A stretch of DNA of 64,000 nt from positions 26,928,001 to 26,992,000 of the forward strand of contig JAJNNQ010000040.1 of NCBI GenBank assembly GCA_027886175.1, read 5' to 3'. The stretch is from Phylloscopus collybita. Lineage: Eukaryota; Chordata; Aves; Passeriformes; Phylloscopidae. The translations under genes and the position numbers were made by a program. Of the stretch, positions 25,792-37,293 are shown piece by piece. Position 1 is the first letter of the stretch. Every line of letters starts with the position of its first letter. Under the pieces are notes generated by a model, which saw only the letters and a list, made by a program, of their open reading frames with translations, was not told where the DNA came from and ran no database searches.

Positions 25792-25860
25792 TTTTCTCCA
25801 TGCTTCAAGGTTTTATTCTCCACAGTTTTTCTCCATGCTTCAAGGTTTTATTCTCCACAG
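25792..25860. repeat. Tandem duplication, 35-bp unit, two copies
   Basis: CTCCATGCTTCAAGG followed by TTTTATTCTCCACAG occurs at 25796-25825 and identically at 25831-25860. The exact period-35 match covers 25792-25860 with no differences between copies, so the duplication is recent or has been homogenised. Confidence 0.95.
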
Positions 25861-28800
25861 TTAAAATTGCTAAAAACACCTTTGAAATCAATGGAAAGAG
25901 TCTGTAGTCTTTGGCAGGACTTACAACATGTACATTGTTCACCTCCAATTTCTCCATCATCAGTAGAGTCTGTTTGCTGGAGAACTGGTCCAATATACAC
26001 TTAAGATACAATTAATTACAATATATGCACAGGTATGTAAGAGGCAAATCAGAGATAAAAAAAAAGACAACACATAATAATTATAACCACATAAGGTGAT
26101 GAATACTATTACAGCATTGTTCATCCTATTTGTTCAATGTATTTGTTCTTCATTGCCTCATATTTAAGCAATATGTAAAGTGGCTCTTAGCCCTAAGGAG
26201 TTCAGTTTTGGGGAATTGACACACACATGCAACCCTGAGAAAAGATAATGAAGAATGAGTCCCAATAGACTGAAAATTCAAATGCAGTTTAATTGAAAAA
26301 GTTGAAAATCAGAGGAAAACATATTTTTCCAATTATTTCAGCTTCTGCTATAAACAAAGATGAATGTTTCTCAAGTTTTTGCCATTAATAATGTTGCTGT
26401 AAAGCTCAAGTATGCAAACCAAAATTAAATAAACAGGACTGATTCATCATTACACTCCAGTTGTTTTGTAGTGCTCTGGTGAAGCAGTAAATGCAGAAAA
26501 AACATGTTGTTAGACCAACTTTATGGCTGTTCTGCATCACCAAAGTGGCACAGAGCAACTTATCACAGACAAGTAGCACAAAACAATTTGAAAAACCTCT
26601 TTCTATTTCTTCCCATCTCCATCCTCCCTTGCTTTCCCTAGCAGTCGCACAAGACTAAGAAAACCAGTTGCCCTCCTACTCCTTTGATCCCTTCTGTACT
26701 TAAAGCCATGTACAATTAGTTTCACGTTGCTACTCACCCCTGAAGCTGCTCCTCAACGCAAAGCTGGAGAGCGCCAAAGACGATCGCTAGCCCTGATTCC
26801 TGTTCTACAACTGCGCCTGGCTGCAGCCCAGCACAGAGCCAGGGCAGGACTGGGATCACTGAATATAAGCTGTACAAACAGATGAACGATCCTAACAATG
26901 TGTTACTAAGAGCTGTAACTAAAACAGCAGCGAAAAAAAAAAAACCCACAAAACCAAAAGGCAAAACCTCTGGAAAACGAATGTGCCTACGATGCACACC
27001 TGCAATTTGTAAGACACCGCTCAGCAAAGCACTTACACTGCCACGGCTGAAGTTGTGCTTCCTGATGTACTTTAGCACACTTCACTTTAAGATGAAAATG
27101 TCTTAAATGAGAATTCCTAGGTGGTGAGAAAGGGGGCAGCTACTTCTGCACTAAGCACCCAGGAAATGAGGAAAGCAGAACATGCAGCAAAGTTGGCAGG
27201 GCCATGGCAAAGGTACTAAATGCACTTTAGCCCTGGGTCAGGCATAACAAATTGATCCACAGCTCCTCAGTTGCAGGGAAGCAGTTACCCTTGATATACT
27301 TGTCTGGCTGACTGCCAGCCCATTTCTAGGTGGGAAGTGAAAAGTGAGCCTCCTTACCCATTTATTTTCTTTAGAACAGTGAAGGAACTTCTCACCTGTT
27401 GTCCAGGCCAGAAGGTAACAAGGTGGCCTTCCCAACTGCAACTCTGCACTTTCACCAGCACACTCACCCCTTAACATTTGCAGCTTCACTGTGGCTCTCT
27501 CCTTTGGCACTGCTATCCAAGGCCATATCCACAGTGGAAACACAAAGTCCACATTTCCTTACACTGGGATGATTTTTTTTTTCAAGTTCAGAACCAATTA
27601 AATCCATGCTACCAGGTAAACTAAAAATTGTATTTTCCTGACACGCAGAGAAAAAAAAAAAAAAAAAGTGCTTTGTATATCCTTTATCTCCTTTATTTCA
27701 AAAAAAAAAAACCCAAACCATCAGGAAAGTTCCATTCTTATGAAAGTCCAGGGGAGATTAAATCCATGGAAAAATATGTAGTTAAACAAAGTCCACCTAC
27801 AACTGCAGCAGGAATTATATAGAGAAAGATTTAGATGCAAATATGATGGTTTAGAACCCCACATAAAGAGTTTAAATTCACTGGCATACAGACAAGGAAG
27901 ACATCCAATGATCTCTCAGTGATTGATTTTCAAAACCACGTTGGATATATTTACCAACTAAAACTTAGGAGATGACAACCCCTGACATTCACAGTCTAAT
28001 ATTAGACTACAACTCTCCAATGTTTTACACCTGCAGGATAAATTACAGGCCGGAGAATGAAGAATGAAGACAGGTACAGGAATGTACATAAGGAGACTGA
28101 TACTGACACATTTTGAACAGTGCAGCTCTCACTTACATCACCAAAGCTTGCATTATATGTTCTTTATGCTCCTGGGAATTTGTCTGAGGGTTCCCAGTCC
28201 CAGGTTTTACCCACTCAGGCACGGTTCTCATTAGATTCAATTATAGTTTAATATTGGTATAACTAAGGTATACCCTAAGACACTGATCTCTTTAGTCACT
28301 GGCAGCATTTTCAGCTCAACTGGTAGATAAATCTACAGCATTTAGAAATCTGAAAAGCATTTATATGGTTTTCAAGAAAATTATGCATACACATTGAATC
28401 ATTCCCTCCTGACATCTTATCATTGGCTGTGATCACACTCCTTTGAAATGAGAAAAAATCACAACTGTGCATACATGATTAACTTTAATTAGCAAGCACC
28501 TACAAATCAATTATTAGATTGTCACCAAATTAGATGGAATAGTAAACTGTAAGCAGCTGAGAGAAATTTCAGAGAGGAATGAGAAAACAAACAGTGCTAA
28601 GCACACATGAATTCAGAGCCAAGTTCAGCACCACTGAAGAGAAACTGAGATGGGGTCTAGGAAGCTCTGACTTGTCTTTCAGTTCAAGTAATGAGGACAC
28701 TAAATCATTTCTGTAAAACTACATAGGTCCTCACTCTGAGCACGAGAACCAGCAAACAGAGCTGTACCTAGTTGTTGTGTTAGATCACTGCACTGCTCTA

Positions 28801-31800
28801 CAGCACACAAGCTGAGGACTTAGGTGACTTTATTTTCTATGTATTTTTAAAATGTTACATCATCTGAAAGATTACTTTAGCCATACTTTGCCAGGCTGCA
28901 GAGACAGAAACATGTTTTGCCTTCCTGACCTCTAGTTTTTCCCTATTACACCTCCCTTCTAAATCTTGGCTCAGATACAGAAATACCAAGAGGATTTGCT
29001 GGGCAGGGCAGCACAACTGCAGTTTCTTCTGTTGAAATGGATGGGATCCTTGCAAGAATTCCTATTATCACAATTTTGGCAGTAAAAACATATTTCATAG
29101 GCAATATGAAAAAGAAGCTCTGAGGTGCTTCATTGCAATCACAGTTTTTTAGTATTAGCAAATGCACGTCATTTCAGTCTGGGATGAAAAAAAAACCATA
29201 TTAGAATTTGCATTTCTTGACAAGGTTATTGCATGCCACTCAGGGCATATGATGCAGGGGTGTAGGTGCTGGTTTTGGAACAGGGTAGTTGGACTCAAGT
29301 ACCATTCAGGTGATTTGGTCCTGACAGCAAGTATGCTGCTCAATTTCTGGAGGTGAAAAAAATCCCAGATCACCCCGTGGTGGATCAGGCAGAAAAGAAA
29401 TTGAACTTACTTTTTGTTTTTGAAATAGTTTACTCCAGTAAACAACTAATAAAGGGGAAAAAAACCCAACCAAACCACGGAACCACCAAATACATTTCCT
29501 TTCCTTTCCTTTGGCATCCTGAAATGAAATACCTTACAGAAGGATCTTGATTAATCTTTCTTTCCAATACTGCTATTTAAAACATTGTCTTTCTTTATAA
29601 CAAATGGAAAAGCACTACTCATGTAAGTGGGAGTTCTTAAAATTCCAGTGTGTGGTTGCTCTTTATATGAAAAATCATTTATTCTTTCAATATGCAAAGC
29701 ATAGAACAATTCCCTTAAGTATTAGTGCTTCTTGATATGAATTTGGCTTTCTTCCTCTCTCCTCCATTTTTTCATCTTACAAAATTGTATCAGCACAAAT
29801 GGTATTATGCAATGTACCTTATAATGCTCCTAATGTAAAAGCCTGTTTTAGTCTGCTTTCATCAGAGATTTCTGTCTATGCTTTAAAGGAAAGAAAATAT
29901 TGGAGCATTTGAAAATCTTTATAAAAAGCTTAATATGGCATATCTTCATAACAGGGAAAAGTGAAAAAATATTTTTTGAAAGTGAGTACTTAAGAATGCT
30001 TTGCCTGAAGTACAAATTTTAAACCAGACCCAAAGCCTTCCAGCCATGGAAACCTTCAGGCAGTGCAGACAGCCATGGAAATAGTTGGAGTAGTGACCTG
30101 GAAGTTTCAGCACCACTTAGGCTTTCTCCTTGCTAAACTGCATATCAGACCTGGCTTTCAGGTAGAAGAAAACATTTTACTCTACATCTTACTCTTTCAG
30201 AAGACTATTTAGAAAAGAACAAGGGTTAAATGCTATGATCACCTCAGACTGAGATGCAAGGATTACTGTGAAAACTACCAAAATATTCACAATATGATCT
30301 GCATTTCTCATACTATGGAGAAGATAAAAAACAAGGATCTGTAAAAGGAATTATTCTAAGTCTTGTAGCATAAACTAGTGCCCTTTTTACTGAGAGAGGC
30401 TATCACCAGAACAGTAGTCATTTATGCAAACTGTATGCTAAGTCTTGAAACCCATTCTTGACATAAATATCTGGCAAGGCATATGACAAGAAGAGCTTTA
30501 ATTCAAAAGCTTGTTCATTAACTGACTACCTTAGTCTTTAATTGTAAAGGATTTTTGTATGAGTTTCCTGGATGATTCAATGTCTATTTAAAAACATATG
30601 TTTATGCTGTTTTCTACAAGTTGATTTTTGCTTATGAAATGATGCTTCTTACTGAGGACATAATCTTTTTTTCGCAATATGAGAACGATTCATAACCATA
30701 ATTTTGCCTTGATCAGAATTTATTATTTTTCTTGATGTATTTCACACCAGACTGATATGTCAGCCAGCCAGAATGCCTGTCATGCTAGAAAAAAAAATAT
30801 ACCATCCTGCTGTATTGACAATACAAACTTTTCATTAAAAGAACGCATGACCAAGAAAAAAATAAAGCAGGCGGAGAAAAGATTTTTGGCTAAAACAGGC
30901 AGCTGAAATCCCTTTCAGGCTTATCAGCTTGAATTGAGGATTATCTACTCCTCGTGCAACACTAAATATGATAAAGGAAAACATACTGCCTGTTTCAGCA
31001 TTCGCAGTAAGAGGAAAGGCTTCCCTTTGAGCTGAAATAAAAGCACCAAGAGCATGCTGCTGCTGCTAAGTACTTTGTACAGGCAAAACCCCCTTGATAC
31101 AAGGAATAAACAGTTCTGCCACATTAGATTATTACATTACCAGTACTGTAACAGAGTTCAAGAAGGACCTGTCACAAATTTCCTTCTGGATTTAAGAACA
31201 GTGAGAACAGCATGTTATCTACACAAAACTAATGTGATGCCATGGCAGGCCCACACAGCTGCTCCTTCAAAGCCTTCACAAACCGAGAATGAAAACAGAG
31301 ATTATCCCCTAATTCCACATAACAGTTATTACATTTTTAATATGTGGAAAGCATTTCCCTCTCTGACCTTTGACAGGCATGTGCTGAAAGGATGCTCCAA
31401 GATATTTTTCAGGATGCTGGTGATAGAGGAATCCCTGACTTACATAGGTCAGCTGCCATGGCACAACACTAAAAATGTCAGATGAGGCCATCAGAATTAC
31501 CCAGTGGCTTGATAAAAATAAGCTTACTTCAGATCTAATCTAGAGACTGCGTACTGATAGGTATGTGTTAGAGAAATGGCAAATATGACGAGTCTGAAAG
31601 GACAACTAAGGGACAAACAATGACCTTAGACTGCAATGTCTATGAACTTGACTTGTATGGAAACACAGTGTTGCTGTTCCTGACCTGTGTAAATGAGTAC
31701 TGTGAAATTTGTCATATCCAGAGTTCTCTTTTAAGCAATTCTGCATAATATTTATGCAAATACAATTATTTTGAAGGGATTGGCATAACTTCCAAAACTA

Positions 31801-32262
31801 TCTCTCCAGAGAGGACTCCCCCAAATTGGCTTTAGGTTCTCAATACAAAAAGAAAATTCTATTTACTCTTTGCAATTTTACAACCTCTAAAATTTACTAA
31901 AATAATGAAAACACCATCCATGAAAGAAGAATTCCAAGAAACGCCTCCATAATACAGCCTGTGGATCAATGAAAAACACAGCATCCCCACTGAATAAACA
32001 CAATCTGAGATTTTTCAGAAGAGCGAATAATCCAGAAAAATCCCAAGAAGGTTTTGCACCTGTAGAAGTACATATATTATCAAGCAAGCCAGTCAGCCCT
32101 ATTTTCTGCACCTTCCTGCAAAGCCAAGAGGCTTCTGCTCCTGGTTGTAGCCATGCCTGCTTTGACCTTTTGGACAGTTCCCATTTTGAGCTGCAGCATT
32201 TTGCATCTGGTATTTCATTTGGAAAATATTTGTATTTTAGAATCCATTAACACTGCTCTAGT
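25861..32262. other. Unique non-coding stretch
   Basis: No gene, LTR or CR1 recognised over 6.4 kb. The 26730-27560 part is moderately GC-rich with several overlapping open frames of about 100 codons that I do not recognise; one minus-strand frame is hydrophobic only because it crosses an A/T homopolymer. Poly(A) runs lie at 27651-27667 and 27700-27711. The longest frame (143 codons, 31054-31485, plus) has no recognisable domain. Confidence 0.6.
27651..27711. repeat. Two poly(A) tracts
   Basis: A17 at 27651-27667 and A12 at 27700-27711, separated by 32 bases of pyrimidine-rich sequence. Neither has AATAAA 10-30 bases upstream on the plus strand. Confidence 0.85.
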
Positions 32263-32298
32263 AAAAAAAAAAAAAAAAAAAAAAAAAAGAAGAAGAAG
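32263..32298. repeat. A26 tract running into (GAA)n
   Basis: Twenty-six A (32263-32288) followed by about three GAA units. No AATAAA lies within 30 bases upstream, so this looks like simple-sequence growth, not a retrocopy tail. Confidence 0.9.
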
Positions 32299-33593
32299 AC
32301 AGCTAATATTACTTTCATATCCTGTTGCTGCAATCAGCAACGGCAGGACAATTGTTGCTTTTTATATTATATTAACTGCATTATCTATAAGTCAGCAAAA
32401 AGTAATCTCAAGACAAAACCTTTTTTTTCTTATTTTTTTTTTAAGAAGTTTTGATGAGTAGTATCTCATAAAATTAAGCTTTTGGGTATATAACCATAGG
32501 ATTTTATGGTCAACATTCATGGAAAGATTACACAAACAAAAATATTTTGTCATCATCTCATGAGAAATAAAGTTTAGCAAAAAAATAAAATACATTGCAA
32601 TACAGCTAAATCATTTTTCATGTTTGCATAAATTAAAAGGAAGTCAATTCATATCATAAGTGCTAAGGTGCAGCAGTAAAATAAAGATTATCCTGGCACT
32701 GGTTTTTCAGGATGCTGGTGAAGCACCAGTGATTCTGCATCTGCTCTTTATTACCACTTGTAGCACTGCTAACATCAGTGATTAGGGATAAATAGATACA
32801 TATGCCTTTATTTAAGAAGTAATCCCTCTGCTAAGTGTAAAGAATAAATTCAGAACACAGCAAATACTAAAATAAAGTGCTTCATTAAGTAGGCTCTTTC
32901 TGGAACAGCTGGAAGGTCATGAAAGATTGAACTTCTTTCTGTCAACCTGAATACAACTAAAAATCCAAACAGCATAAACTATCTCAATTCTCAGTCACAT
33001 GCAAACGTGGATACCACTGCACATAACCGTGAGTTCGTGGTAAAAGGAAAATCTGCATTACTTTCTTGGCAGAGACACAAAACAAAGGAATATCCTTCCA
33101 TGGTCTCTGCTGAGCAATCTGGCCAATACTCAGTCTTTACAATTTTTTTATTAGCAATCTTATAGCACACAGTAGTTCTGCAGATACCTACTAACCAATA
33201 CAAAAATGTTGATGAAATCCTGTTTTGGCACAAAGTTTTCTTTTAAACTGAAGATGAAGATAATTTAAATTCTGCCACAGATTTTGTATATCCAAGTCAG
33301 GCTCCAAATCTAATCCAGGAGGCTGAAGAATTACATGCATTCACAGAAATATATAAATATTCTGAACCTAGTGACACAGCCATGTCCAGTGTAGATACTA
33401 CCACTTTACTCTACATTCAGACTTAAACATACGTTTGTCTCTGGGATCCACACAATGATAAAATAATGGTTCTTGTGAAAGCCCAGATCAGTGGTCAACC
33501 CAGAGCTTTGTTTGTTCATTCAAGCCCAGCAGTCAGGATTTATCAGGAAAAAAGGATGCTTCATTCTTTCTGGAATGTGAAAAGAAGTGGTGG

Positions 33594-33613
33594 CACAGCA
33601 GTTTACTGCTGTG
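33594..33613. repeat. Short hairpin, 9-bp arms
   Basis: CACAGCAGT (33594-33602) and ACTGCTGTG (33605-33613) are exact reverse complements with a 2-base spacer. It is a near-perfect 20-bp palindrome of mixed composition, with no flanking context that suggests a function. Confidence 0.85.
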
Positions 33614-36600
33614 ATGGGTAATATGTCCTGTACAAGGGATATCTACCTCTACCTTTAGAAAAAAGACAAGGGACAAAGGATGTCATATTACCTTGACTCT
33701 TGGAAATAGGGAAGCAGAAGTGGAATTTTCTTTGGTGGCAGATTGGTTGGTCTGTCAGCTTTCTCCAGCTTCAGAATATAAATTTCTAGTGTGGCTGCAG
33801 AGCAGTTACAATTCATTTCAATCAAGGATACCATGGGCTTCTGCTTCCTTAAGTCACTAACCTCTACCACTGTACCATCACTGACACACCTGTGACCCAG
33901 AGGACAGAACTGGGAACTAATCACTGTTTGTAGGATTGCACTGTCCGTACTTGAATGTAAAATGATTCCCAACCTACTTTTGGATGTTGGCATTAAACTT
34001 AATGTAAGCCTTAAGGAGTTGATCTTCAGTTGTATTTCAAGGAAAAGAAAACAGGGCAACAGGCTCACACAGAAGAGCTGAATGCAGAGGGACTGTGAAA
34101 GCAGTGCCCTCCTGAAGAAGAAATGGGACATGTTCCTAAAGTTGAAAAAGTAGGACAAATCTACTGTGAGAGAAGCACCCCAAGTTCCCAATCTGACACC
34201 TCAATCATCAGTTTTTCATGGAAGATTTTAGGGCAGTTTAAAAAGTAGCCCTTGCCCATAATGCGCATTTTATGGCCTGTAGTTCATAAACTAAACTGTC
34301 AGTCATGAAAACACTGTGAGCAACTAAAAGTCACTTAAATTAAAGAAATAAAAACTTAAACATACCTTAAAAATGTAGATTTAGATACTATTTCTAGGAA
34401 AAGGGAAGCTTCAGATTTTATAACCGAGTATGGGGAACACAAGAAGATGGAAGAGTAAATGCCAAGAGCACAGCTGTGTTCAAATTAATTCCTTGTGCAG
34501 ACAGGATCAAGAAAGGTCTTCAAGCACCACAAATGTGGGAGAGGAGAGGGACTGCACTTTCAGGAGGGTACCCAGAGCAGATGCAGCCCCAGACACGGAG
34601 CAGTTTAACAGAAGCAAAGGTTGCTGCAGTCCCCCACCCCTGAGGCCTGAAGCAATTGATATTGCACCTGGTCAGCCCCTGCAGCCTGCTGTGCTATCAC
34701 ACATGGGGGGTGCAAGAGCAGGGACATAGCACAGGGCACACCTGGGGCAGAGACTGCTGAGACTGCTCCTTCCAGGAGAGCTTCCAGGGCAGAGCCTGGG
34801 GATGCCCTCACCACATTCACATGCTATCTATGGCAAGTAAGAAGGAGCCTTTGATTTTCTACAGATAGTACCATTTTTGGTGAAACTTGCTGAAAGCAGT
34901 CTCAGTCTAACCTGAGAGGTGGGAGGCACATTATTCCTCAAGAAGGAAGTATTCCTCACAAACAGCGTGCAGGACAAAATCCCTGCAACTTGGAGCAAAC
35001 CTAGGTTACTTAGAAAAAAAAAAAAAATGCATCTCTAGCCAAGTCATGAGTGTAAACAACTGAAAAGGTCAAGTCCCAGCATATAAAGAAATCTCTCTCA
35101 GGTGTGACCTACAGCCCTTCTGCCACAGGCAGGTGGATGGAGGCAGCATTAATTTCTGAAATGCTCCCTGGGGATTTGACAGGCTAAAGTATCATTAATC
35201 TCAAAAGTCTACAGAAACAAGAGACTTTTTTTGGAAAGCCAAATAAGCGAAATATTGACCATTCCCTAAACAAAACTTCCACCCTATTTACTGAGATTTC
35301 AAGTGAAGTTCAGATATAATTTATTGAAGGAATTCAAAGTCATGTATTGTGAAGCCTTAGTCACAGGATTTTAGTCTACATCTTTCAGCCCTGTCACTCT
35401 CCTCTCTCATTTGTTATGCTGCTGTCACTCCCACTCCTCTTCCTTCTCTGGATCAACAATATTGTAGAGGGATAATCAGGTCATTTGAAAAGACCTCAGT
35501 TTTTACTGAGAGCTGTCAAAAAGTAGAAAACACTTATATTTGAAAATGAAAAGCTTTTAAAAAGAAAGAAAAAGAGTCCTCAAGGAAAAATAAAGCCTTT
35601 AAATTATTCTCCTGAAGACCTCAGAGGACAAAATCCTTTAAATCCATTAATATATTTGGCATCAGTTTGCAGTTATTAAAATCACGCTTGACTGAAGGTT
35701 TTTTCATAACACTGAGGATAAAGACACTACACAGAATTCAATAACTTTGCTAAATTATATGCTACTTAGTTCAAAATGATGCTCTAAAAAAAAAGGAAAA
35801 CCAAAACCCACAACTCCCCTCAAAAACACATAGAATTGCCCCCTAAAAATCCCAGCCTTCCAAGAGATGTAAAGAGAAAGTAGCACGGAGCCCTTTCTAT
35901 GGCTTTCTCTGACACCTTTCCCTGGGGTCAGGATTTCAGAGGAGCCACCAAAACAGATGCAGAATAAAACAGATGATATGAACTGCAGATCTTTGCATTT
36001 ACACGAAAATACTCAAGTTATCCAGGAGGGAGGGGAGCCCCTTGCTCTCTGAAGGCCACAATACTTTGCATCTGCAAGCACTGCTGAGCATTGGTGCTTC
36101 AGGCAGGGCTCTGCTGGCAGTGCTGCTGGGGAAAACCCAACAGTTGTGCTTCACACCTCTGTTGGGACACTCTTCAGGAGCAGCAAGAATGTGTTCTCTT
36201 CAAGCAAAAGATTTTCCTTAAATCTATATTGAAAAGTTAGGTTTTTCCTCCAACTACAGTGAGTACCAAAGGCTGCTGACTGAATACAGTAGAAAACTCA
36301 TGAGTGAAGAAGATTTTCCCTTTATTGACCTTTCCCTTTATCCTGCTTGAAAGATGTGCTACAGATCCCACCTCTCTACTCAGCACTTTCTAGTGGTTCT
36401 TTTAAGGAAAGTCTCACACACTGTGATGGCATTTTAGGTACCATTTTCTATTTATTGTAGAAGGTGCTAGGTTTACAGTTTAAGTTCTCATAAGAAAGTA
36501 TAACAGCCAAAAATGCAGTCTTCCAGTAGTCAGTGTCGTGCAGAGAATAGCTGTAAAGTCTTGACATGTCTAGGGCTTGTGATCTTGCCAAAAGATTATA

Positions 36601-37261
36601 ACAGAGCCTGAATTAAAAGTCAAAAGCAGCTATTTCATATAATTTAAATTTAGGCAGGAAATATTTTGTATATTTGATATATTGTATTTAGTGGAATAAT
36701 AAAACATGCAGTATTATTTAATTATTATGGCATTTCAAATTATTCAATGATTAAAAAATAGTCAGACAATAATTTGGTCCTGATAATTACATCTTTTCCA
36801 CCCCTGTAATTGATCAAAATACATAATTAACTACAAATGATCCATATGTGTTACTGTCAAAAACATGTACTTGAAAATATATGTATGGATCCAAATCTGT
36901 TCAGCTGTAACTGAAAGAACACCAAAAGATACAGCTTTGGGGATACTAAGATTAATTGTAGCATCTGGAACATATTAAATACAATTTGATAAATCCCAAG
37001 ATTAGGGAATTTTTAAACTTTCTTATTAAAGACAATATATAATTTCATGAGCTAAGTTTTGGCTTTTTCTTTGTCCATATAAAGCAATACATGTTCAGTT
37101 TCAGTGAAATAAGCTTTCACTATAAACACAAGTATTACTTGAGAAACCTACCATAGATCAGTATCTTTGTTGCATGTACTCACTTATATAGTCATGTGCA
37201 TGTATAGGCAAAGGGAAAGATGATTTTTCCACACTAGGTAAGATGAATTATTAAAAAAAAA

Positions 37262-37262
37262 T

Positions 37263-37293
<31 letters not shown>
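37262..37293. repeat. (TA)n microsatellite
   Basis: About 32 bases of alternating T and A with a single C interruption, directly after an A run. It can form a cruciform and is likely length-variable. Confidence 0.9.

Noticed and set aside
26734..27078. Hydrophobic minus-strand frame resembling a membrane protein
   Set aside because: The hydrophobic core comes from a run of A on the plus strand giving phenylalanines; no other membrane-protein feature supports it.
31054..31485. 143-codon plus-strand open frame
   Set aside because: No domain, no codon bias I can see, and a 60-codon frame on the opposite strand overlaps it. It is within reach of chance for this length of DNA.
32263..32298. A26 tract as a retrocopy tail
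   Set aside because: No polyadenylation hexamer at the expected distance upstream; it passes into GAA repeats like ordinary simple sequence.
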